DNA of 64,000 bases from Petrosia ficiformis (Eukaryota > Porifera > Demospongiae > Haplosclerida > Petrosiidae): the NCBI GenBank assembly GCA_947044365.1, contig OX345638.1, positions 9,061,201 to 9,125,200 on the forward strand, in the 5' to 3' direction. The first letter of the stretch is position 1; each line of letters opens with the position of its first letter. The notes below the pieces were generated by a model. The model worked only from the letters and a program-made list of their open reading frames with translations, searched no databases and had not been told where the DNA came from. Both the position numbers and the translations under genes were made by a program. Of the stretch, positions 45,801-56,312 are shown piece after piece.

Positions 45801-47691
45801 TTCTATAAGAGGTATGGATAGCAGTCCGTCAATATATTACTTTTTCCGATCATAGGCGAGTCCGAATTTCATTTTTGCAAGCTTATAACTCTAAGACCAA
45901 GCAAGCGATCGTCATGAAACTTGGTATGCAGAGATATTACTTAGTATACTTTCTTACTATGGTGTAGTAATTCCAGTTCCAGTGGTAGAGAGAGCGCTAT
46001 AGCGTCCGAATATGGGTGGTGTCCGATAATTGACACTTTACTCTACTCAGGAAATATTACTTGTTGGATACAGCGTGCCACTCGTCCTTCGGACTCGTGG
46101 CAACGCTGTATTCAACTCGTAATATTTCGCAGTATTTGTTCGATAATATATACGTATTATAATTTTTGTATTGATTATATAATTAATAAAATAGCTATAT
46201 GTATATCTTTATTATTAACTAATAACCTGTTATGATGTCATAACATTAATAACTACTTAATTAACTATTATTATTATCATAAACACAAGATATTACAAGT
46301 ATCTAATGATTGTTATCGCTCCAGGAAGGACAAACCCCTTTACATTTGTCATCTGAGAGTGGTCATGTTGATATTGTGACTGTGTTATTATCACATGGTG
46401 CTGATATTCATGTAAAGGATAGGGTAAGTAAATATTAAATAAATATTATGTATTATAATTTATGTATTGATTATATAATTAATTACATAGCTAATGTATA
46501 TCTGTAATATATATTTGTTATAATTATTATTCACTAATAACCTGTTATGATGTCATAACATTAATAACTACTTAATTAACTATTATTATTATTATCATAA
46601 ACACAAGATATTACAAGTATCTAATGATTGTTATTACTACAGGAAGGACAAACCCCTTTACATTTGTCATCTAAGAATGGTCGTGTTGATATTGTGAAGG
46701 TGTTATTATCACATGGTGCTGATATTCATGTAAAAGACTGGGTAAGTAAATATTAAATAAATATTATGTATTATAATTTATGTATTGATTATATAATTAA
46801 TTACATAGCTAATGTATATCTGTAATATATATTTGTTATAATTATTATTAACTAATAACCTGTTATGATGTCATAACATTAATAACTACTTAATTAACTA
46901 TTATTATTATTATCATAAACACAATATATTACAAGTATCTAATGATTGTTATTACTACAGAATCAACAAACACCTTTACATGTGTCATCTAAGAGTGGTC
47001 ATGTTGATATTGTGAAAGTGTTATTATCACATGGTGCTGATATTCATGTAAAGGATAAGGTAAGTAAATATTATGATTGGTTCATGTTCACTTAATAATA
47101 TTAAATTATATTACAAATGATTATTATGATATGATTATAATACAACATCATTCAGATGTCTCAAAATGAGATCATATATTTGATTAATAATTTCTTTTTT
47201 CTAAAAGCTTATAATAAATATTATAATAATCATTGATGTGTGTCCTAATGGTAATATAGGTTCCATTGTATAACTGATATTTGATAATTCATTATAATAG
47301 TATTAGTATCTTAAGATAACTATTGTTTGTGGAATCAAATATTAGATATATTCAATTTGGTGATATTAATTATAATAATCTCATGTTCATAGTAATCATG
47401 ATATGTGTATTAATAATAGTGATTTGTTGAGTTCAATAAAAATAGGATATAATTAGTATCCACAAACTATAGTTATCTTAAGATATATTATGATAATAAT
47501 AATTATTATAATGACTATGATAATAATTATGTTAGTAATTACTTACATAAGACATAATTATTATAATTTTATATATTTTTTATTATATTATAACACAGTG
47601 GGGGAACTCGCCTAAAGACCTGGCACATATATATAAGAAACATGAAGTAGTCGAAACATTAGAAAGAGAAGAAAAGAAGTTAAGAAAATAA
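42864..47691 (+). CDS. Ankyrin exon block 2 and 3' end of the locus
   Basis: Exons 42864-42910 and 42967-43062 duplicate the opening of block 1. Then come 99-nt ankyrin exons 43674-43772, 46325-46423, 46643-46741 and 46961-47059 and a terminal exon 47599-47691. The terminal exon (WGNSPKDLAHIYKKHEVVET, then LEREEKKLRK-stop at 47689-47691) is a capping half-repeat with a charged tail. Typical cores are QTPLHLSSKSG, VDIVKVLLSHGADI and HVKD. Exons 46325, 46643 and 46961 are exactly 318 bp apart with near-identical introns. A composite transposon (about 43800-46147) splits the intron after 43772. The product ends in ankyrin repeats, with coiled coil and possibly Death domain upstream. Confidence 0.9.
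44044..44526 (-). mobile_element. Crypton-like tyrosine recombinase C-terminal fragment
   Basis: From Met at 44526 (MDKENLRPS) the minus strand encodes 160 residues: a basic Ser/Lys-rich start (PPSKKAKLSLSLKKKRDYSS), then KLNSMVKEMIAAVGITGKTN, HSLRATALFQANVPEKIIQE and RMGHRSVKALRLYERT. The order H-x-L-R, GH-R-S and a Tyr nine positions after that His matches the second catalytic Arg box, the His and the nucleophilic Tyr of tyrosine recombinases. The wording is closest to the Crypton/DUF3504 group of animals. The N-terminal half with the first catalytic Arg and Lys is missing, so the fragment would not be active alone. Confidence 0.75.
44611..44743. repeat. Hairpin with GC-rich head
   Basis: Arms ataaagtacagagtgtacgg.. 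and ..ccgtacgctctgtactttat pair over about 60 bp, with the head cctcggctccgcctcgg. It lies immediately upstream of the recombinase frame. Confidence 0.92.
45160..46044. mobile_element. Large foldback element, about 398-bp arms
   Basis: Left arm 45160-45558 starts gagtaaagtgtcaattatcg. Right arm 45647-46044 ends with its reverse complement cgataattgacactttactc. The arms appear almost perfectly complementary over their whole length, with an 88-nt spacer. No coding frame. The near-perfect pairing suggests recent origin or arm homogenisation. Confidence 0.93.
46050..46129. repeat. Small hairpin with cgtccttcggactcg head
   Basis: Arms gaaatattac.tgttg.atacagcgt.gccac and complement flank the head. 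It abuts the large foldback. Confidence 0.88.
47060..47598. other. Last ankyrin intron, AT-rich
   Basis: Unlike the other ankyrin introns it is unique. It includes an inverted pair tatcttaagataactatagttt-like at 47308-47330 and 47465-47485. No gene. Confidence 0.5.
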
Positions 47692-48600
47692 CTTATAATA
47701 ATAATGTTTACTTTTACATGATAGGTTATTTTATTATTAATTAATTAATAGAACAATGATTATTATATTGTAATTTCTTAAATAAAAATACTATTATTAC
47801 AAATTTGCGGTGGAAGATAATTGACATTGCAGTGGCTAAAACATTCGTGAGCAAAGGACATGAACACTTTTGCTTACTCATTAATATTCATGTGCCATTT
47901 GTTGTACAATTGTATAATTATCTAAGCCCCTGTAGTGATATTTTTGGGAGGATATAGCCCCACCCATATTCTGCAATCCTTGTGTCGCACATCCATACTT
48001 AATATAATTCCACAATATACTTTGCATAAGTTAGAACCCTTTATTAGAGTATATAATTATGGTATTATACCAGCATATAGGTATTAGGTTTCTATAATGT
48101 ATAATTAATACTATTTCCAGATCATCAAACTAGATCTAGATCTAGACGGAGTAAGGTTCCATTAAAGCATATATAGACTTGTACAGTCTAGGAACCATGG
48201 TTCTATTGAACAATAGTGTCTTTGGACCGCAGTTCAATTAAAATATAGTCATAGAGTGTAGTGACCACAGTTCCATTAATCCATAGTGTCTGTGGACCAC
48301 GGTTTCATTGATCCATGTGGTTATTATAAACAGTTGTTACTTGCATTGTGCGTTTAAATGTTTGGATCAACATTAGCTTTTAGTAGTAGCTCAATAACAT
48401 CATTAGTAGTGATATTAGGATCAGATCAACAATTACGAAGAGTAGTAATTAATGCCAAAAATTCATTATTTCTCAAACAATTATACAAAAAATTAATGAA
48501 GTGACAAAATCATTTAATATCAGCAAGTAAAATAGTTGAAGTGTTCAAAAGTTCAAATATTAATAATAATTATGTAATTATAAAGTTCCTAATTAAATTG
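47692..48600. other. Intergenic, no gene seen
   Basis: AT-rich. A loosely repeated motif (g(a/g)accacggttccattaa..atagt) occurs four times between 48150 and 48320. No supported coding exon. Confidence 0.45.
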
Positions 48601-48955
48601 TTATTTCTCCTCATCTCCTATCAAGTGTTGATATTGATGTAACTGATAATATACACCTCCCTTAGCTAATAGTTCAGTGTGGGTACCCTTCTCAACAACA
48701 CTACCATTAGCTATTACCACAATACAATCAGCAATGTACACAGTGGATAACCTATGAGCTATTACTATACTAGTACGACCCTCATCAAGAGCTTCCTGGA
48801 CTATTATCTCACTCTCACTATCTAGGGCTGAAGTTGCTTCATCTAGAAGAAGTATTTTAGGGTTTCTGATCAGAGCCCGGGCTATGGCAATTCTTTGTTT
48901 CTGTCCTCCACTTAACTGAGTGCCTTTATCACCAGCATTAGTATTATAACCCTTA

Positions 48956-49175
48956 ATGAATGGATGGATGGATGGATGAGTGAATAGATAGACAAATGAA
49001 TAGATGGATGGATGGATGCATGGATGGATGGATAAATGAATGAATGGATGGATGGATGGATGGATGTATGGAAGAATGGACGGATAAATGAATGGTTAGA
49101 GGGATGGATGGATGGATGAATGAATGGATGGAAAGATAGAAGGATGGATGAACGGATGGATGGATGGATGAATGG
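48956..49175. repeat. (ATGG)n microsatellite
   Basis: Degenerate GGAT/ATGA repeats fill the intron directly upstream of the last ABCB exon acceptor (48952). Confidence 0.92.
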
Positions 49176-49715
49176 GTGTGGACAGAATGACAAATACATA
49201 CAATTTCGTACTTACATAGATAAATAGATGGTATTAACACATAGATAGATAGATGGTATTAACACATAAATAGATACGAACAGAAGGACAAATACTAATA
49301 TATACACACCTGTGGTAATGATTGTATAAAATCATGAATATTAGCAGCCTTTGCAGAATCAATAATCTCTTCATCAGATACCTCACGATGATTAGCACCA
49401 TATCTTATATTGTCGGATATACTAGTATCAAATAGAATAGGTTCTTGAGATACAATACCTAATTGAGTCCTTAACCAATGAATATTGAGTTCTCGTATAT
49501 CAACATCATCTAAGAGGACTCCACCTTTTAATGGATCATTGAATCTTTCAATAAGAAAGACTACAGTACTTTTACCACAGCCTACTAGTGCTATAGTTTG
49601 TCCTGGTGTAACTGATATTAATAAATCTTCTAATACATTAACATATGGACGAGTTGGGTAATTAAAAGATACTGAATCCAATGATACCATTCCTGTTACA
49701 TCATCCTATATAAGT

Positions 49716-49891
49716 AATGTATGTTTATGTATGTATGTATGTATGTATGTATGTATGCATGTATGTGACTATGTATGTATGTATGTATGTATATGCATGT
49801 GTGGCTGTATGTATGCATGTATATATGTATGTATGTATGTATGTATGTTTGTATGTATGTATGTATGTATGTATATATGTATGCATGTATG

Positions 49892-49925
<34 letters not shown>

Positions 49926-49967
49926 TGTACGTATGTATGTATGTATGTATGTATGTATGTATGGATG

Positions 49968-50001
<34 letters not shown>

Positions 50002-50108
50002 TGTATGCATGTATATGTATGTATGTCTGTATGAATGTATGTATGTATGCATGTATGTAAGCATGCATGTATGTATGCATGTATATATGTATGTATGTAC
50101 ATGTATAT
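49716..50108. repeat. (TATG)n microsatellite, about 390 bp
   Basis: Long TATG array with TATA, TGCA and TACG variants in the ABCB-like intron; related shorter arrays at 50320-50480. Confidence 0.95.
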
Positions 50109-50357
50109 ATATTATAATCTCACCAGTGCTTTACCATTAGTGGAATAATTATCAATGATAGTTTTCCTGTCTAGTAGTGAGAGTAAGCCACTCTTTCTAG
50201 TATAGCAAATAGTATACCACTCCTGTGAAAATAGATGTATGTATCTATTTGTATACAAATATGTACGCATTGTTGTGTCTGGCTGTCTGTATATATGTAC
50301 TTTGTACACATGACTATATGTATGTTGATATGTATGTATGTATGGTTATATGTATGC

Positions 50358-50390
<33 letters not shown>

Positions 50391-51042
50391 TGTATGTATT
50401 TTTGTACGTAGTAACTATGTATATGCGTGTTGTGCATCTATGTATGCATATGTATATGTACGTTTATGTATGTATGTATGCTATGTATGTATAATATCTA
50501 TTCACTCCTTGTGCTTGTGCTGCATCTTCAGATAGTCTAGTTGTTAAGGCTTATGCAGAAATTTTCTCTTCATCAAACCGTCCAATCTCCTACCATATAT
50601 GTATTAGACTTCATTGCCATGGCAACTAGATGTAGTATATTCTTCCTATACTACAAAAGCTATTATTACATTTTGTCAAGCACCTTAACATATATAAACT
50701 GAATACAGTTTATGGTTAGTTAAGATTGCTTTTATGTATTTACACAAATCAGAGTGTGCAGCAAAGAGTCTAAATATGTTAAACCCATGTGTGTCTCCGA
50801 GTGAATACACTACACTTACATGGGGTTTAACACATACTTATATTGTAATATTTTTATTGTGTGTAGTTACATTATAGGGTCTACCTGTTTTATTCACAGT
50901 AGTTCTAGGCTTGGTATAACAAGTTAGTATTATTATAATCATGATAAGAACATGTTTTATCTGTGTATGTGTTTGTATGTGTGTGTCTTTGTGTCTCTAC
51001 CTGTCTGTATCTGTAATTAATATTTCATTATAATTGATGATT

Positions 51043-51106
51043 ATCTCACCCTATAATCACTTTCTGATCTTATGTAATACTGCTTTCAGTTTGTGTCCGA
51101 AGAGAC
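51043..51106 (+). repeat. 64-bp direct repeat, left (LINE target duplication)
   Basis: The sequence atctcaccctataatcactt and onward to ccgaagagac is repeated at 52768-52831. It is also partly homologous to 60485-60510. Confidence 0.9.
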
Positions 51107-52767
51107 AACATCGAACAGAAGGAGATTGTCACCTCATTGGATGATCCCCCTAATCTTGGGGAAATACTGACAGCAATAAGTAATATATCAGAAGGAAAGG
51201 CTCCAGGACGAGATGGAATACCAGCTGAAATTTGGAAATATGGTGGAAATCGGCTCACCGAATGTTTACAGAAGCTGGTTGAAATGATATGGGAGACTGG
51301 AAAGGTTCCACAGGACTGGAAAGATGCTGATATCATACCGATTTTTAAAAAGGGCGATAAGAGAGACTGTGGAAATTACCGCGGTATATCCCTTCTTTCC
51401 ATAGTCGGAAAAATTCTGGCTCGTGTACTACTGAACAGACTAAATGAGCACATTGCCCAAAACGTTTTGCCAGAAACGCAGTGTGGATTCAGAAGTGGTA
51501 GGGGAACGATAGACATGATATTCTGTTTAAGACAAGTGCAAGAAAAGTGCGTGGAGCAGAACATGCCACTATACGTAGTCTTTATCGACTTCAGTAAGGC
51601 ATTTGACACTGTATCACGTCAAGGTCTATGGTGTGTTCTCAAAAAGTATGGCTGTACAGAGAGATTTATCAACTTGATTGAGGCGCTGCACACAGGAATG
51701 CAAGCTAGTGTCTCAATGTGTAACACACGTTCTAAAGAATTTGAAGTAACCAATGGAGTAAAACAAGGATGTGTGCTTGCGCCAACTCTGTTTTCCATCT
51801 ATCTAGCAGCTATGCTCGAAGTGGCCTTCAAAGACTCCACCGAGGGAGTGTATATTCAAACTAGAAAGGATGCAGACCTGTTCAACATCTCCCACTTCAA
51901 AGCGAAAACCAAAACTCGTCTCAAGATCGTGCGTGAAATGCTTTTTGCTGATGATAGTGCACTTGTTGCACATAGTGAGGAAGATATTCAACATCTCGTG
52001 GATAGGTTTGCTGGTGCGGCTACCCAGTTCAGCTTAAAAATCAACATTAAAAGACGGAGTGCTTATATCAACCACCGAAGTTTCATTCTGCAGCGATACA
52101 ACCTGCTGTGATCAGTATTAACAGTGAACCACTTACATCTTGCAAGCACTTCACATATCTAGGAAGCACAGCTTCAGAAAATGCTAGAATAGACCAGGAG
52201 ATAGCATCTCGTATGGGAAAGGCAAGCGCAGCATTTGGAAAACTTCAGAGTAGGCTGTGGAAAAATCGACATGTAACCATCGAGGCAAAGTGTAAAGTGT
52301 ACAGAGCAGTTGTTTTGTCAACACTTTTATATGGTGCAGAAACCTGGACTGTATACAGGACACATGTGAAGAAACTACACGGATACATGATGCGACAGCT
52401 TAGAAATATCATGAACATCTCATGGCAGGATAAGGTTACAAATAAAGACATTCTGAAAAGAGCTGGGCTGCCATCTATGGCAGACCTGTTAATAAAAAAG
52501 AACTTGAGATGGTTAGGCCACGTAGAAAGAATGGATCACGAGCGTTTACCAAGGCAGCTGCTTTACTCTCAGTTAAGCGAAGGAGTGAGAAACCAAGGAA
52601 GACCTAGGCTTAGATTTAAGGATGTGTGTAAAAGAAATATGAAGTGGAAAGATATAGACCTGAATAATTGGAAGCAGAGTGCAGTTGACCAACAGAAATG
52701 GAGGAGTATGATAGGAGACTGAAGCTGAACATGAAACAGTCATAGTTGTATCAACTGACTGCATGAT
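51107..52767 (+). mobile_element. Non-LTR retrotransposon (LINE), 5'-truncated, frameshifted reverse transcriptase
   Basis: The reverse transcriptase frame runs 51137-52054 and the remainder is in another frame from about 52055 to the stop at 52722. Motifs in order: KAPGRDGIPAEIW, FKKGDKRDCGNYRGISLLS, ILARVLLNRLNEHI, FRSGRGTIDMIF, YVVFIDFSKAFDTV (first catalytic Asp), NGVKQGCVLAPTLFSIY and MLFADDSALVAH (FADD catalytic box). The second part has YLGSTASENARIDQEI, LLYGAETWTVY and LRWLGHVERMDHERLPRQLL, typical of the thumb and C-terminal region of this LINE type. The endonuclease domain is absent (5' truncation). A single-base shift in an A-run near 52050-52056 separates the frames. The clade is uncertain (CR1/L2-like or RTE-like). 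Confidence 0.93.
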
Positions 52768-52831
52768 ATCTCACCCTATAATCACTTTCTGATCTTATGT
52801 AATACTGCTTTCAGTTTGTGTCCGAAGAGAC
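52768..52831 (+). repeat. 64-bp direct repeat, right (LINE target duplication)
   Basis: Identical to 51043-51106; the flanks diverge at once on both sides (left aacatcg, right taagctt), so the edges are sharp. Confidence 0.9.
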
Positions 52832-53368
52832 TAAGCTTCACAATCTAGACACACCACAAGCATTGCAGGAATGAATATAATACCATATCTAATTTATATT
52901 AGAACTGGTTCTTCATTGTTTGGAGTATTGAGCACTAGCTGCTGAGATCAAAGACATAGTATATCAGATAAACTGAATATCTTCTGTGATGTATGGAATG
53001 AGTTGTGATACAAAATTAAATGGAAAAATGCAGTCAATCTCATACATCAAAGACTTGATTATGAAGAAAGAGACTTGAGGATTTTCAGAGAACCATGACG
53101 AACCATTAATTAATTAAAATTAATGTCAACATGTATATACATTGGCGTTGTTCATAAACATATTGTACTATAAAAAGACTGAGAATTTTATAGAATTAGC
53201 TAATCTTACAATCAACAAAGATATGCTACTATACTATTATACAAGGATCAACAAAGACATAAGAGATATAGTACGGTTGGTACCCTCTTCATTATAAAAA
53301 TATATACCACTTTGACGAAGATGCGTATTTCAGCCACACCTTAATTTGTTTCAAGGCGTCTTTCAAAC
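52832..53368 (+). promoter_or_regulatory. Upstream region of the Death gene at 53369, homologous to that of the gene at 60989
   Basis: 52789-53060 matches 60485-60730 (tgctttcagtttgt, ttgtttggagtattgag, gctgagatca, atagtatatca). Both segments lie upstream of a Death-domain start codon, about 260-310 bp from it, so the 5' flanks were probably duplicated with the genes. The LINE inserted at the distal edge of this segment. Confidence 0.55.
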
Positions 53369-53645
53369 ATGGACGATCGCCCGAAACTCGCTGAACTCCA
53401 AGAATCTGTTAGAACTACTAAGTGGTATAACTTAGGCATCCAGTTAGGCCTTGAAGATAATGACCTTGAGGAAATTGCAAAGCAGAATGGTAGAGATGTT
53501 GATGACTGCAGAAGAGCCATGTTCGGTCTGTGGTTGCGTACCAGTTCTAAACCTACTAGAAAACAACTACTAAATGCCCTCAGGACAAAGTCTGTTGCTG
53601 AGATATCTATAGCAGACGAATATGAGAGATCTTTCCAAACTCATG
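53369..53645 (+). CDS. Death-domain protein, first exon
   Basis: ATG 53369 (tcaaacATGGAC), 92 codons, donor G|GTATGT in phase 1. The Death domain covers nearly the whole exon: MDDRPKLAELQESVRTTKWY, NLGIQLGLEDNDLEEIAKQN, DDCRRAMFGLWLRTSSKPTR and QLLNALRTKSVAEISIADEY. It lacks the PTW motif of the other two Death exons (here KPTRKQL), a diverged member. The later exons are not certain; candidates are 57113-57128 and 58514-58552. A partial duplicate of its 3' end is at 56235-56312. Confidence 0.8.
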
Positions 53646-53853
53646 GTATGTATAGATATAATATAAATATTAGATAGTTAAGATGGTGCACAGGTGAAGT
53701 TGATTCGATCTAGGATGGCCATTGCTGCCTCAGTAGTTTAGCTAACCTGTAGCTTCAGATAGTAGAGAGGTTAACTAACTATCCTCATCGTCATACTCTT
53801 CAGGCTTTTAAATAAATTTTTTGATTAATTTCATTATGATAATAATACTCATG

Positions 53854-54142
53854 ATCAGTCATGACTTAGTCTCATGTAGCCAGAGACAACCTACTACGAA
53901 GGAAGGGTCTGGTCAACCTTCTGTACTAGCGTTTGTCAAGAGTTTAGCCAGATTTTTGGCTATTTTAGTGGGTGACAAACCACTAGTAATATCCACAATC
54001 AAATAAGTATATTTATACCCAGTAAACCAGCTCTATGAATTCAATTACAAGTTTGTCAGGTACTTGATGAACGCTATAGTATAGTTGTTTGACCAGACCC
54101 TTTTTTGGTAGGTTGGGTCTGGCTACACGAGACAAGTCATGA
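53854..54142. mobile_element. MITE with about 60-bp inverted repeats (family D-related)
   Basis: The left end tcagtcatgacttagtctca pairs with the right end (reverse complement tcagtcatgacttgtctcgt), continuing through gtagccaga..aagggtctggtcaa. The gtagcca and gggtctgg words are shared with MITE family D at 23082 and 63592. Confidence 0.85.
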
Positions 54143-54613
54143 CTGATGTATACTTCAGTAGAGAAGACTGTACGTATGCAAGGAGGAATGTAACTATATA
54201 CTAGATATCAACATTAAAGTATATAATTATACACTGCAAAAGATAAATCGTTAAAAAAACCATTTTATTGGTTGGTTCAGTTGCGTCAATTGTCAGAGGA
54301 TGTTGTGGTTACATGCATGATGTTACTATGACATAATGTACATCAAGTATTGAAAGATATAAATTAAATTATGTTTTTGTGGGTTGACAAACCTTTTTGA
54401 TGGCCAGATACAATTACATATACTGCAGTATAAATTAAATTATACTAAATCTTTGACATGAAATATGAGTAGACAGCACCCTAAAATTATAGTGATTCAT
54501 CTATAATTGAATATAATTAGTACAAAGTATATGTGGTATAAGATGTATGTATCCTGAACAACCAACTAATTGTGCAACTGTACTAACCACTAAATTAGTT
54601 ATATTAACTATTT

Positions 54614-55115
54614 TTATGGCCCGTAGGGCCATCCCTATGATTGTTTTCCCACGGGTTCGATGTATGTTTATATATATATATATATATATTCTTGTGTCAC
54701 TTGCGCGACTATGCGTTGTATACGTAGTTAAGGAAGTTGCGTCATTCCCGGGGCCTCGGTCAATTAATGGGCGTGGCGCGTAAAAGAACGCGCGTTTGAG
54801 CTACAGACCAGCCAGGAAGATTCAGAAAGGATGTAAAACTGCTAATAACTGTTGTATATAGCAGAGAAACAGTATAGATATTATGCAAGAATCTTTAACA
54901 AGTAAGTATGATAAGTTGTTGAGTTTCAAACACGAGGAAGTCATCATTTAGAACCTTGAAGGAGTACCTCAGTCAGTTCATCAGACATCTGTGTATTTAG
55001 ACTGCAATTAGGCTTACACTTACGTATTCAGGCCTCAGGAGTACACAGAAAGGTAGAGACACTAGTGCCATCAGCAATGCTTAATACATAGTCATCACAA
55101 AGCAAATATAGGGAT
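54614..55115 (-). mobile_element. MITE family A, copy 5 (inverted)
   Basis: Reverse complement of 34009-34514 almost throughout, including tttgagctacagaccagcca, gcagagaaacagtatagat and termini ggccatccctatgattg / agcaaatatagggat. Confidence 0.88.
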
Positions 55116-56200
55116 GTTTTTTTCTCTATATACACTTGTTTTATATAGTAATAATGTGAATTCATGTTTGAAATATGTATATCATGCATCCACAATTGGG
55201 AAAGTTTCAGTGTTAACAACTATGGCCTTCTATCTACAGAAGTAATGATAATTATTAGGAATTACGATCAAAGACTACAAAATGTTTAGCATGAAAAATC
55301 GTTGATCTTTAGTATACATAATAACATTTCATTGATTCTGCTCATGTAATGGGTGGATTCAATTACAGTTTCATCTACCTTTATGTACTGTGGCAATGTA
55401 TGTAAGGACAAGGTTAGGATGATAGTATTCATGTCCTTCTTCTCACAATGAGAGTAATTAGTATTTGAGTGTAGGTTGTTGGCATGGAAAGTTATTTTAA
55501 CCTCAATGCTAATCATTTGTTGGGTAATATTTACAAGTACTAGATTTATTGGATCGTAATTGATCTATATTGACTAGTATATAGAGTACATGTAATAATA
55601 AAGCATAGTAATGAAAAAATTAATACAATAATATTATAGCATAGTATTATAATTATGTATAACCTGTGGTGTATTATTGTCATGATGTTATTTACACATT
55701 TCAGAGTAGTTACATAATTAAATTTGTACTTATAATAACAAATAATATCCGTTGTATGCATGCCACAAATATTTGAGAAGTTAGTACATGTATATAATTA
55801 CTATGGGTTTTATTTACTATAATTATGTTTAAAGTACATTGTATTGTCCATCATGACATGTACTTTATATACTAGTCAATATAGATTAAATGAAATATAT
55901 TACTAATTGCAAACATTACCTAGCAAGAAAAGATGAGTAATTGATATCAGCAGCATATTTAATATTACACATGTACCCAAATGAGGGTACAGTAATGTGG
56001 AAACACCCAGTCATGCAGGACATTCTCCAGTAAATGTGTGGTAAATTGAAACTGAACTGTATATAAAGTATATAGGGAGCAGGACAAGAGTGATGAAAAT
56101 AAGTCAAAATGTCTGCCAGTTGGCTCAATGTTTCCACACCCCAGCAGTGATATATGAGTGGCCATTACAAGTATACTTTTTTTAACTATCTTATCAAGAG
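55116..56200. other. Intronic or intergenic, dispersed short repeats
   Basis: The text catgacatgtactttatata..ctagtcaatatagat recurs at 55852, 56712 and 57715, and the linked motif cctagcaagaaa..gtaattg at 55917, 56782 and, inverted, near 57520-57545. No gene recognised. Confidence 0.5.
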
Positions 56201-56234
56201 TATATAACTATATACCTATTTGTACCACTTCTAG

Positions 56235-56312
56235 AAGCCCTCGGGACAAATTCAGTATCTGAGATTTATACAGCAGATGAACATGACAGATCCTCCCGCA
56301 AAAGACGACATG
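56235..56312 (+). pseudogene. Partial duplicate of the 3' end of a Death exon
   Basis: After ttctag at about 56234 the frame reads EALGTNSVSEIYTADEHD, RSSRKRRHG, then G|GTATGT in phase 1. It parallels 53573-53645 (NALRTKSVAEISIADEYERS, FQTHG) and the RSFRKRR exon at 23702. It keeps a good donor and may serve as an alternative exon, but carries only the last Death helix and linker. Confidence 0.6.

Larger units (their letters stand above)
43800..46147. mobile_element. Composite transposon insertion within an ankyrin intron
   Basis: The ankyrin intron text breaks off near 43800 and resumes near 46147. Inside are a Crypton-like tyrosine recombinase remnant (minus strand), hairpin 44611-44743, the large foldback 45160-46044 and hairpin 46050-46129. 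Nesting suggests successive insertions. Confidence 0.8.
48601..50589 (-). pseudogene. ABCB-type ABC transporter C-terminal fragment, decayed
   Basis: Minus-strand pieces: 50506-50589 (EIGRFDEEKISA, stop, ALTTRLSEDAAQAQG), about 50119-50222 (LLSLLDRKTIIDNYSTNGKA), 49320-49705 and 48601-48951 (stop TAA). Exon 49320-49705 encodes the start of the nucleotide-binding domain: [14 protein letters not shown], then a Walker A reading [14 protein letters not shown]-loop [14 protein letters not shown] and [11 protein letters not shown]. The last exon has signature [15 protein letters not shown], Walker [17 protein letters not shown], switch His in [11 protein letters not shown] and a normal end. The family exports lipids, drugs or peptides. 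Defects: in-frame TAA at 50551-50553, Walker A three residues short (needs GxxGxGKST), and most transmembrane exons missing between 50506 and 50222. Called pseudogene. Confidence 0.85.
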
